Below are positions 10,691 to 19,187 of a stretch of DNA of 64,000 nucleotides, in pieces. The notes under the pieces were generated by a model. It was not told the DNA's origin. It did no database searches and was given only the letters and a program-made list of their open reading frames with translations. Source of the DNA: Ampullaceana balthica. Taxonomy: Eukaryota > Mollusca > Gastropoda > Lymnaeidae. The translations under genes and the position numbers were made by a program. The stretch lies in assembly GCA_944989445.1 (NCBI GenBank), contig CALYLW010000011.1, positions 3,420,098 through 3,484,097 of the forward strand, written 5' to 3'. Position 1 is the stretch's first letter, and the number at the start of each line of letters is the position of its first letter.

Positions 10691-13125
10691 TTCTAGAAAC
10701 TATAGCTAATGGAGTGAGATTGTTGAGGCAGTGACTTTAAAAATAGCTTTACATGGACTGAGTGATGAGGCCTCGGGTTTAAACTATAGCTAATGGAGTG
10801 AGTGATGAGGCCGTGTGTTTAAACTATAGCTAATGGACTGAGTGTTGAGCCGTGTGTTTAAACTATAGCTAATGGACTGAGTGTTGAGGCCGTGTGTTTA
10901 AACTATAGCTAATGGACTGAGCGTTGAGGCCGTGTGTTTAAACTATAGCTAATGGACTGAGTGTTGAGGGCGTGTGTTTAAACTATAGCTAATGGACTGA
11001 GTGTTGAGGCCGTGGATTCAAACTATAGCTAATGGACTGAGTGTTGAGGCCGTGTGTTTAAACTATAGCTAATGGACTGAGTGTTGAGGCCGTGTGTTTA
11101 AACTATAGCTAATGGACTGATTGTTGAGGCCGTGTGTTTAAACGATAGCTAATGGACTGAGTGATGAGGCCGTGTGTTTAAACTATAGCTAATGGAGTGA
11201 GAGTGTTAAGGCCATGTGTTTAAACTATAGCTAATGGACTGAGTGATGAGGCCGTGTGTTTAAACTATAGCTAATGGACTGAGTGTTGAGGCCGTGTGTT
11301 TAAACTATAGCTAATGGAATGAGTGTTGAGGCCGTGTGTTTAAACTATAGCTAATGGACTGAGTGTTGAGCCGTGTGTTTAAACTATAGCTAATGGACTG
11401 AGTGTTGAGGCCGTGTGTTTAAACTATAGCTAATGGACTGAGTGTTGAGGCCGTATGTTTAAACTATAGCTAATGGACTGAGTGTTGAGGCCGTGTGTTT
11501 AAACTATAGCTAATGGACTGAGTGTTGAGGCCGTGGATTCAAACTATAGCTAATGGACTGAGTGTTGAGGCCGTGTGTTTAAACTATAGCTAATGGAGTG
11601 AGTGTTGAGGCCGTGTGTTTAAACTATAGCTAATGGACTGAGTGTTGAGGCCGTGTGTTTAAACTATAGCTAATGGACTGAGTGTTTAGACGTGTGTTTA
11701 AACTATAGCTAATGGACTGATTGTTGAGGCCGTGTGTTTAAACTATAGCTAATGGACTGAGTGTTGAGGCCGTGTGTTTAAACTATAGCTAATGGACTGA
11801 GTGTTGAGGCCGTGTGTTTAAACTATAGCTAATGGACTGAGTGTTGAGGCCATGGATTCAAACTATAGCTAATGGACTGAGTGTTGAGGCCGTGTGTTTA
11901 AACTATAGCTAATGGAGTGAGTGTTGAGGCCGTGTGTTTAAACTATAGCTAATGGACTGAGTGTTGAGGCCGTGTGTTTAAACTATAGCTAATGGACTGA
12001 GAGTGCTGAGGCCGTGTGTTTAAACTATAGCTAATGGACTGATTGTTGAGGCCGTGTGTTTAAACTATAGCTAATGGACTGAGTGATGAGGCCGTGTGTT
12101 TAAACTATAGCTAATGGAGTGAGAGTGTTAAGGCCATGTGTTTAAACTATAGCTAATGGACTGAGTGATGAGGCCGTGTGTTTAAACTATAGCTAATGGA
12201 CTGAGTGTTGAGCCCGTGTGTTTAAACTATAGCTAATGGACTGAGTGTTGAGGCCGTGTGTTTAAACTATAGCTAATGGACTGAGTGTTGAGGCCGTGTG
12301 TTTAAACTATAGCTAAGGGACTGATTGTTGAGCCGTGTGTTTAAACTATAGCTAATGGACTGAGTGTTGAGGCCGTGTGTTTAAACTATAGCTAATGGAC
12401 TGAGTGTTGAGGCCGTGTGTTTAAACTATAGCTAATGGACTGGGTGTTGAGGCCGTGTGTTTAAACTATAGCTAATGGACTGAGTGTTGAGGCCGTGGAT
12501 TCAAACTATAGCTAATGGACTGAGTGTTGAGGCCGTGTGTTTAAACTATAGCTAATGGAGTGAGTGTTGAGGCCGTGTGTTTAAACTATAGCTAATGGAC
12601 TGAGTGTTGAGGCCGTGTGTTTAAACTATAGCTAATGGACTGAGTGTTGAGCCGTGTGTTTAAACTATAGCTAATGGACTGAGTGTTGAGGCCGTGTGTT
12701 TAAACTATAGCTAATGGACTGAGTGTTGAGGCCGTGTGTTTAAACTATAGCTAATGGACTGAGTGTTGAGGCCGTGTGTTTAAACTATAGCTAATGGACT
12801 GAGTGTAGGCCGTGTGTTTAAACTATAGCTAATGGACTGAGTGTTGAGGCCGTGTGTTTAAACTATAGCTAATGGACTGAGTGTTGAGGCCGTGGATTCA
12901 AACTATAGCTAATGGACTGAGTGTTGAGGCCGTGTGTTTAAACTATAGCTAATGGAGTGAGTGTTGAGGCCGTGTGTTTAAACTATAGCTAATGGACTGA
13001 GTGTTGAGGCCGTGTGTTTAAACTATAGCTAATGGACTGAGAGTGCTGAGGCCATGTGTTTAAACTATAGCTAATGGACTGAGAGTGCTGAGGCCGTGTG
13101 TTTAAGCTATAGCAAATGGAATTAG
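10691..13125. repeat. 40-bp satellite array, about 60 units
   Basis: A 2.4-kb array of 40-bp units with anchors aaactatagctaatggactg and gagtgttgaggccgtgtgtt. Variants mark sub-families: ggattca replaces gtgttta near 11014, 11533, 11856, 12496 and 12893, and is each time followed one unit later by an atggagtgagtg unit. This shows block-wise (higher-order) duplication. The edges are diverged, and the right edge reads gaggtcacgtgttcaccc, resembling a tRNA T-arm. The monomer holds A-box-like (tagctaatgga) and B-box-like (gtgtttaaac) strings. No open frame of note. It ends about 0.75 kb upstream of the Jagged start codon. Confidence 0.96.
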
Positions 13126-13600
13126 ATTTGAGGTCACGTGTTCACCCAGGCTCTGATCGTATTTTGTAAAATGTAGATTAGGCTGCTGTGGGGAATCGAA
13201 AAATTGCGACACGGAATCCGAGAAGAAAATGAAAGAATTCGAAGATTTTCTTAAGCTTTGTGAAAAAGTTGTGCGATATTTTCCTTTCTTTGTTTTCTAA
13301 GACAGAATTTAATTATTATGGTTGTGAGTACATGTTTTAAGGGATTAGTATTATTTCAAGTCAAGATTGATATATTGATATTTTTTTTACTATCATACAA
13401 TAAGTGCCACTGATTCGATTTATTACAAAGCTGGAATAAATCGTGTATAATTATTTGCCTTTTTTTTTCTAATAAGTTTAGAGATTATTCGAGGATAATT
13501 TCACGCTTTTCCTGTTGAAACTGGATTGTGCTCATGTGAGGAATTATTTCAGTAGTTTACTTATGTTGTAGTAAGTATTAACCAAATCCAGGATTTAAGA
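13126..13600. other. AT-rich upstream flank of the Jagged gene
   Basis: AT-rich with T-runs and no repeat. Part of it may be promoter-proximal, but I see no convincing core promoter. A weak TATA-like gtataat lies at 13607, just past the right end. Confidence 0.4.
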
Positions 13601-13878
13601 ATTCGTGTATAATGTGCGGGTGGTCGCGTGAAGGGCCGCCTACGGACCCACTCTGATTGACCCACTGACCTCCGACCTTCAAGGCTGGCTAGCCGTAGGA
13701 ATGGTGGTGCCAGAATCAACGCGGTCTCCTGCACGCTGTCTCATTCGCTCGTGTCCTGTTAGCTTCGTGGTGAGAGCATGCGATTCCGTCACGTTGGGCC
13801 TGCATGACGACAGAGACTACACCAGGGTGAGACCCCTACCAAGTTGCAGACCCCTTGCCAGAGGTGGCTCGGCGAACT
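13601..13878 (+). promoter_or_regulatory. Putative promoter-proximal region / 5' leader of Jagged
   Basis: GC content rises sharply compared with the surrounding AT-rich DNA, as is common around the first exon of animal developmental genes. It contains an upstream ATG at 13701 in a good context (G at -3, G at +4) that opens a 70-codon frame running past the Jagged ATG in another frame to 13913. A stop codon (tga, 13828-13830) lies in the Jagged frame and limits how far the signal peptide can extend upstream. The transcription start and any leader intron are unknown; gtgaga at 13770 and gtgaga at 13827 could act as donors. Confidence 0.45.
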
Positions 13879-13995
13879 ATGTGTCGTCTGCAAGGCGCCT
13901 CTCGGCTGCTTGAGTTGTCCGTTCGTCTGGTGCCGCTGCTGCTGTTGCTGCTCGGCACACACCGGGTGCGTGGATCTGGGGTCTTCCAACTGCAG
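13879..13995 (+). CDS. JAG: Jagged/Serrate-type Notch ligand, exon 1 (signal peptide), partial gene
   Basis: Jagged/Serrate proteins are single-pass membrane ligands that activate Notch on neighbouring cells. This exon encodes 39 residues. The ATG at 13879 is the first in frame after the stop at 13828 and has A at -3. The N-terminal part is a clear signal peptide: basic residues, then a leucine core (VPLLLLLLG), then small residues before the probable mature start. The exon ends with GVFQLQ, the first strand of the MNNL domain, equivalent to the SGxFELxI pattern of Jagged/Delta N-termini. The donor is cag|gtaagc at 13995/13996, phase 0. Joined to exon 2 the frame reads straight into the expected MNNL pattern, which strongly supports the junction. 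An alternative non-ATG start upstream (TTG at 13855) is in frame but unnecessary. In vertebrate Jagged genes, as I recall, the first intron lies a few codons earlier, so the position here may be lineage-specific. Confidence 0.9.
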
Positions 13996-14493
13996 GTAAG
14001 CAGTGTTCCACTCATCTTCCAAAATACAAGGTACCAATGGGCACAACAAGTAAACTCTAACAGAGTTAATGTTCACTAAAAATATGTTTTAACAGAATAG
14101 CAAATAAATCTAGTTTTTTTTGTTTGCCAGCTTGAAAACAATATGTCATTGAAACAGTACCCAAAGTAGCCATTAACTTACGAATCAATCATATCACTCT
14201 CAATATGAAAATAACAACCAATCTCATGGCAACTCTCTAACTTCATCCCTTGTTCTTTTGTAATGTCTCTATCCCCCCCCTCTCTCTCCATCTCCCCCTT
14301 TCTCTTTTTCCACTCTCTGTCTCTCTTTTCATTCGATCTCTTTCCTGCTCTATCTCTATTCCCCCAACTCTCCACCACTTTCTCTCTTTTTTTTCTTTTA
14401 CATTTGACTCTCTAGTCTACGTCATTGCCAAAAATTGTCTCTTCTCCCATCTGTCACCCCGAAACTAACTCTCGTGTCCTCAACTTGCAACAG
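13996..14493 (+). other. Jagged intron 1 (498 bp)
   Basis: Begins gtaagc and ends ttgcaacag. A long pyrimidine-rich tract (about 14266-14415, C and T runs with ctctctcc phrases) precedes the acceptor by some 80 bp. The opposite-strand and plus-strand frames inside (for example 14250-14468) are compositional. No element is visible in it. Confidence 0.85.
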
Positions 14494-14760
14494 ATAGAGA
14501 GTGTTAGAAACGACCGCGGTGAGACGGCCCTGGGCACATGCTGTGATGAGGGTGAGGTCCCGTCGGAAGGATGCCGGGATGCCTGTGAGACGTTCATCAG
14601 AGTTTGCCTCAAAGAGTTCATGGATCGAGTGTCTATGGAAGGATACTGTACCTTCGGGAACTACACGACGGGCGTGCTTGGAGGAAATGAGTTCAAATTC
14701 CCATTGGATAGCCTCCAGACAGCGTGGACCATACAGCTGCCTTTCGAGTTCGCTTGGCTG
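14494..14760 (+). CDS. JAG: Jagged/Serrate-type Notch ligand, exon 2 (MNNL domain), partial gene
   Basis: This exon encodes 89 residues forming most of the MNNL (C2-like, phospholipid- and Notch-binding) domain of a Notch ligand. Diagnostic features in order are: the CC pair (residues 6-7 after GTAL of the exon), two further cysteines in GCRDACETF, the hallmark RVCLKEF, the YCTFG motif, then VLGGNEFKF, and the closing LPFEFAW. The CC...C...C spacing and the LGGN motif fit Jagged/Serrate better than Delta, which lacks the CC pair. The acceptor is aacag|ata at 14493/14494 and the donor is ctg|gtgagt at 14760/14761, both phase 0. The vertebrate exon, as I recall it, also ends right after FAW-x in phase 0. 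The DSL domain, EGF repeats, cysteine-rich region and transmembrane segment must lie in exons beyond this window or in short exons I could not find. Confidence 0.93.
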
Positions 14761-14784
14761 GTGAGTACAAACTGATATGTGTGG

Positions 14785-15066
14785 GAACTGTGTACGTGAT
14801 ATGTGTTGGATCAATGACTGTGTACGTGATATGTGTTGGATCAATGACTGTGTACGTGATATGTGTGGGATCAATACTGTGTACGTGATATGTGTTTGAT
14901 CAATGACTGTGTACGTGATATGTGTTGGATCAATGACTGTGTACGTGATATGTGTGGGATCAATGACTGTGTACGTGATATGTGTGGGATCAATACTGTG
15001 TACGTGATATGTGTTTGATCAATGACTGTGTACGTGATATGTGTGGGATCAATGACTGTGTACGTT
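14785..15066 (+). repeat. 30-bp minisatellite at the start of Jagged intron 2
   Basis: Ten occurrences of tgtacgtgatatgtgt or close variants (near 14791, 14821, 14851, 14880, 14910, 14940, 14970, 15000, 15030 and 15060) at 29-30-bp spacing. The unit also contains ggatcaatgac. Variants (gtttgatc, gtgggatc, and aatactg lacking a base) recur in the same order, which suggests duplication of a three- to four-unit block. The array starts about 25 bp after the exon 2 donor. Confidence 0.95.
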
Positions 15067-15415
15067 CGTCACATTTGGTTTTATATCTGCAGTATATCTA
15101 AATAGATCCAGCTGTTTTGCATGAAGAAATTGATTTGTTCTAATTATTCTTTTTTTTATTTTAACTTACAACCGCAGAAATATAAGAGAAAAGAATATTT
15201 TAAAACGCTCTTTACCATAGAAACAGAATTATGTTTTGAGGCAAAGAGTAAATCACTTATTGTACTGGATCCACAAGTATTGATATCAGATTATTATTGA
15301 TTATGTGCACTTTACAATTCCTATCCATATAGTAATTCGACCTTCAATTATTACTTTTTGTAAAGCTAAAATGTTTAAATCAAAAATAATAATAATAATC
15401 TTCTATATATATAAT
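15067..15415. other. AT-rich intronic spacer
   Basis: AT-rich with short A/T runs, ending in an (AAT)n and TATA-rich stretch that borders the first Helitron-like element. No gene recognised. Confidence 0.4.
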
Positions 15416-16374
15416 TCTCTTTGTGGTCGGACCCTGCGAGGCAACAGGAAGTTGCATGTGCAACAGAGCGTGACGAATGACCCTCGCTCGGGTCAACTAA
15501 ACACTGTTGGCAAGCGTGGTGAGATGAAATGGAAAAAAAAGGGTGGGCGGTGGGAGTGGGTGGCAACAATGCACTTGCGTTCACTTGCATTGTTCCTTCA
15601 CAGTAAATGTGAAATTCGTAGTGTACTGGTTATCACGTCCGTCTCATACATCGATGGTCCTGGGATCAAGCCCCAGCGGAAACATTGTTTTTTTTTAATT
15701 TTTAAAAATGTCAGTTTGTGCTCGTTCTTTTACCCCTTTATTGCCAACACTAGCTGATTTAGTTACGGGTGAAGACTTCCTGAAAGACACAGTTGTCAAA
15801 ATGGGATGGGTTTGGGCCAATGACTGTGATTGAATGAAAAGAAGGAATTCTGAAGAGACCCGCGGCGTAGCATACGCCGCAGACTTGCTCATAATAGACA
15901 GTGCAAAGAACGGATGGGGGGGGGTGAGTACAGACACAAAAAGCAGCACAAAGTAAGTAAAAAATAGCGATTGAGCATGGAGATAAGCACACTGAGGTTG
16001 TTGTTACCCGCCTCCCATTTAATACGACCATCCCTTAAACATAAACTGTGATTGGCCGACCCCAGCGAGGGTTAGTCATGTTTAGGGTTGTTAATTGCGT
16101 GTTGTAGTTTTCTGTTGTTTTTTAAAACCGATTATCGATTATGTAACTCTGATATTAAACCGATTATCGTTTTACAGCTGACTTCATAGAAGTTAGGGCG
16201 TACCGAATTTCTCCTGCAAACGTCTAGAAACCAACAATGAGTTGGCAGTTCAACCGACGTTCACTCGCGTTGTTTTGATTTCTTCGTGCTGTAGTTTGTG
16301 TCCGTTATTTCTCCACTTTCTTTGAACTCTCCATGAGCAAGTCTGCGGCGTATGCTACGCCGCGGGGCGTCTAG
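15416..16374 (+). mobile_element. Helitron-like non-autonomous element, copy 1 (959 bp)
   Basis: The proposed 5' end is TCTCTTTGTGG after a TATA-rich microsatellite. The 3' end has the hallmark of rolling-circle elements: a palindromic hairpin GCGGCGTATGCTACGCCGC (16344-16362), then a short spacer and CTAG at 16371-16374. The same arrangement occurs in copy 2. No Rep/helicase is encoded. Inside are a tRNA-like segment (15612-15685) and, at about 15861-15900, an inverted copy of the element's own 3' end (hairpin plus agacttgctcat). The edges are simple repeats (TA-rich left and right). Mollusc elements of this build (the bivalve pearl family and relatives) are known, but I cannot assign a family name. 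Flanking bases are consistent with A/T-rich insertion but not decisive. Confidence 0.75.
15612..15685 (+). repeat. tRNA-like segment inside Helitron-like copy 1
   Basis: Reads as a decayed tRNA: an A-box (tagtgtactgg), an anticodon-arm region, a B-box-like gggatcaagcccc and a 3' acceptor-like cggaaaca. It resembles tRNA-Val most in the D-arm and 3' acceptor region. The 5' acceptor half no longer pairs, so it is a relic and not a working tRNA. Confidence 0.65.
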
Positions 16375-16432
16375 TATATATATATATATTATATTATTAT
16401 AAATATATAATTCTCTTTTATAAATATATAAT
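16375..16432. repeat. TA-rich microsatellite spacer
   Basis: TA and TTA simple repeats separate the CTAG end of copy 1 from the TCTCTT start of copy 2. The phrase aattctctt occurs twice (16409 and 16431), so the copy 2 start has been duplicated once. Confidence 0.85.
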
Positions 16433-16623
16433 TCTCTTCATGGAACCATGCGAGGCAAGCAAGCTGCGAGTATGCGCAACCGAGCATGACGAATGACCCT
16501 CGCTCGGGTCAACTAATCACTGTTGGCAAGCGTGGTGGGATGAAAAACAAAAAAGGAGGGGAGCGGGAGTGGGTGGTAACAAAACTCTTGCGTTCACTTG
16601 CATTGTTCCTTCACAGAAATGTG

Positions 16624-16695
16624 AGATTCGTAGTGTACTGGTTATCACGTCCGCCTCGTACGGGGAGGTCCTGGGTTCAAGCACCAGCGAAAACA
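16624..16695 (+). repeat. tRNA-like segment inside Helitron-like copy 2
   Basis: Same position as in copy 1, with a better B-box (gggttcaagcacc) and the same A-box (tagtgtactgg). The T-stem can pair (ctgg with ccag). The 5' acceptor strand is lost, so it is a relic or an internal Pol III promoter and not a mature tRNA gene. Confidence 0.65.
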
Positions 16696-16768
16696 TTGTT
16701 TTTTTTTGAATTTTAAAATGTCTGTTTGTGCCCGTTCTTTTACCCCTTTATTGCCAACACTAGCTGAT

Positions 16769-16796
16769 CCGCAGCGTAGCATACGCTGCTAATGAT
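16769..16796. mobile_element. 28-bp hairpin insertion in Helitron-like copy 2
   Basis: Copy 1 reads ctagctgatttag at this point. Copy 2 has 28 extra bases after ctagctgat. They contain the palindrome gcagcgtagcatacgctgc (16771-16789), which is almost the same hairpin as the element's 3' end, and end in a repeated tgat (16765-16768 and 16793-16796). Confidence 0.8.
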
Positions 16797-16930
16797 TTAG
16801 TGACGGGTGAAGACTTCATGAAAGACACAGTTGTCAAAATGGGGTGGGTTTGGGCAAACGACTGTGAGTGAATGAAAAGAAGGAACTCTGGAGTGACCCG
16901 CGGCGTATCATACGCCGCAGACTTGCTCAT

Positions 16931-17122
16931 CTTATCTTATCTTATTTGTTTACAGACGCTCCTTCTATACACAGAAGATTATTGCGTCCTACGCTTATCT
17001 ATGGTTTGTGTTTAGTCCTGCATTTTTATTAGAGATTTAAATGTTGATAAAGTGTTGGTTTTCCTGGATTCTTCAGGCAACCCATTCCACACCCGAATTC
17101 CGGACGGGAAGAAGGAACAAGA
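16931..17122. mobile_element. ~192-bp insertion (SINE-like fragment) in Helitron-like copy 2
   Basis: Absent from copy 1, where gcagacttgctcat runs directly into atagacagtgcaaag. The insertion starts with three cttat repeats, includes the block shared with 7930-7975, and ends with a conserved-looking caacccattccac segment and a gaagaaggaacaa segment. It resembles the conserved body and tail of a tRNA-derived SINE, but I cannot name the domain. Confidence 0.65.
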
Positions 17123-17620
17123 CATCATAGACATTGCAAAGAACATTTGGGGGGGGGGTGAGAGTACAGACACAAAAAGCAGCACTAAGTAAATAAAAAA
17201 TAGCGAGTAAACGTAAAGATATGCACACTGAGGTTGTTGTTACCCGCCTCCCATTTATTACTACCATCCCTTAAACATAAACTTTGTTTGGCCGATCCTA
17301 GTGAGGGTTAGTCATATTTAGGGTTGTTAATTGCGTGTTTTTTTTAAATGGAAAACCGATTATCGATTATGTAACTCCGATTTTAAACCGATTATCGTTT
17401 TACAGCTGACTTCATAGAAGTTAAGGGTGTACCGAATTTCGCCTGAAAATGTCTGGAAAATAAACAATGAGTTGGCAGTTCCACTCCCCCACCCCCAAAC
17501 CGAAGTTCACTCGCGTTGTTTTGATTTCTTCGTGCTGTAATTTGTGTCCGTTCTTTCTCAACTTTCTTTGCACTCTCCATGAGCAAGTCTACGGCGTATG
17601 CTACACCGCGGGGCGTCTAG

Positions 17621-17645
17621 TTATTATTATTATTATTATTATTTT
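17621..17645. repeat. (TTA)n microsatellite
   Basis: About eight ATT/TTA units directly after the CTAG terminus of Helitron-like copy 2. Confidence 0.95.
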
Positions 17646-18136
17646 GTCTCAGAAGGCAGTGGTATCAATTTTTATTTTAAATTAAAACCCTAAAAATCCT
17701 TGTTAAAAACTAAAATCATGAAACATATTTTCAAGTGAAATTAAATGACGAAAATTTGAATTTGACAGACCAGACAATTGGTCGGAGCTGGTCTTAGGTC
17801 TATATAGTAAATTGTGCAGAGAAAAAACACACAGTCATTGTGTAATATAAAATAATACAATTAGCTAATCCTAACTCAAGTACTCTATTTTAAGATCGGG
17901 AATGCGAATATTTCCACAACAAATTCAACAAAATACCTTCCCCATTAGATTGCTTTCAGACCCCGTAACAATCAGCCTCACTGGTTACATAACACATAAT
18001 CCCTTGTAACAAATATTCTTTTTTTTCCCCTTAAGTTATAACATGTCAGTTACTCAATGACCATCGGAAGCCCACGACTATTAAAATTTTTTTAATTAAC
18101 CTAGAACTTCTGTGCAGGGGAATAAGTATTTAGTGT
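17646..18136. other. AT-rich intronic stretch
   Basis: No gene, RNA or element boundary recognised. Confidence 0.4.
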
Positions 18137-18207
18137 AAGCCGTATTTTTTCTTTCAAATAAGCATGTTTGAAATAATTTTATTTCTCATATAAAAATACG
18201 GCTTTTA
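18137..18207. repeat. Inverted repeat (long-loop hairpin)
   Basis: aagccgtattttt on the left is matched by aaaaatacggctt on the right across a loop of about 45 AT-rich bases. It may be the core of a small MITE, but no terminal repeats or target duplication were found. Confidence 0.6.
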
Positions 18208-18224
18208 AGCGGGGCGGCGGCGCA

Positions 18225-18365
18225 AAGCCTTGTGACGTCATATTTTGAAGAAAAAATGGGGAGGGGGGGGTCTAAGTTTTTTTGACGAAGTGTGACGATG
18301 GGGGAGGGGGATGAAAAATCTGCCAAAATCGCGTGACGTCATTTATGGACGACCCCTTACACAAA
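18225..18365. repeat. Probable interspersed-repeat fragment with tgacgtcat motifs
   Basis: Contains gtgacgtcatattttga and cgtgacgtcatttatgg, followed by acgacccc, with a G-rich run between. Phrases of this form recur in invertebrate dispersed repeats, and a similar tatgacgtcattatttga occurs at about 30297. The family is unknown. Confidence 0.35.
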
Positions 18366-18394
18366 ATGCACGCATTTACTTGAATTTTAATTTT

Positions 18395-18479
18395 AAAATA
18401 TAGTATGGCTCTCACAGAATTACTTTACAAAATATGTGGTCTTTATGGCTCTATCAGACAAAAAGTTTCCCGACCCCTG
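18395..18479. mobile_element. 3'-terminal remnant of a hAT transposon
   Basis: The stretch tatggctctcacag ... ctttatggctc ... aaaagtttcccgacccctg is the typical right end of a group of animal hAT elements (end CCCCTG, with repeated tatggctct phrases). The matching left end was not found and no target duplication is visible, so this is a truncated relic. Confidence 0.55.
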
Positions 18480-19187
18480 GTCTAACTGATCCAACACGCC
18501 AAAAACTTGATGAGTGTATTTAGTTCATTATGGCTTGTTATTTTATTTGCTGGAGCATACGATCCTGTGACAGTGACGTCCGAATGTGTGGCACATTTAT
18601 GTCTGGCTGAGAGGTCCTCAAAATATTAAAAGTATCGCCTGTGTTAAAAAATTTTTTAAAATATCTGTAAAAAAAATGTCTTTCAAATTTTCTATCTTTT
18701 TTTTCGACACACTATTTTTTATCCAGCTTAAATTTTGTTCCCTTTGCACCTTTGATTATTCCTGTTACCTGAAACGCAGTCATGGCGCCCATGGCATATC
18801 GGTATCACGTGTACATTCCTGGGGACCTGGGTGTGACGGCTACCAGGCAACAGTCAATCTATTACGTACATTTTGTAGTCGAAAAAAAACTCATGCAATT
18901 TTTATTATTATTATTAAAAGTATTTTTCAAAATGATTTTAAAGAAACCTTTTGTAGAGGAAAACATAATTTGAATTGTTATATGAAAGCTCATTTCCCAT
19001 TTAAGCATGTCACCTTTGTTCCCTTCTTAAAATTTCATTCAGCTTACTTTGTAACAATTTTAGTATTTATTTTTTAAAAATAACATATTCATTTCATTTA
19101 ATATTTTAACAGTAAGAACGTTAAAAAATATTTAACAGTAATGTTCCCATTTTTGAAAATTTCAATCCTTTAAAAGAAATCTAAAGC
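18480..19187. other. AT-rich intronic stretch
   Basis: A 163-codon plus-strand frame (18586-19077) crosses it but is rich in Phe, Ile and Lys from AT-rich sequence and carries no domain I recognise. It is not called as a gene. Confidence 0.4.

Larger units (their letters stand above)
16433..17620 (+). mobile_element. Helitron-like non-autonomous element, copy 2 (1,188 bp)
   Basis: A second, directly oriented copy of the family, colinear with copy 1 over almost its whole length. It ends in the same hairpin, one pair altered (acggcgtatgctacaccg), then CTAG at 17617-17620, followed by (TTA)n. It differs from copy 1 by two insertions: a 28-bp hairpin at 16769-16796 and about 192 bp at 16931-17122. 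The internal inverted 3' end (near 16899-16930) is conserved. No protein-coding potential is seen, so mobilisation would depend on an autonomous relative. Confidence 0.78.

Noticed and set aside
10691..13125. Possible CRISPR-like array
   Set aside because: Units are contiguous with no unique spacers, and the context is eukaryotic. It is a satellite. The same applies to 20266-22172.
15305..15757. 150-codon plus-strand frame over the Helitron-like element
   Set aside because: Crosses the element's 5' boundary and the tRNA-like segment; no domain. It is a shadow of the repeat.
18586..19077. 163-codon plus-strand frame
   Set aside because: Phe/Ile/Lys-rich, as expected of AT-rich DNA; no motif and no splice support.
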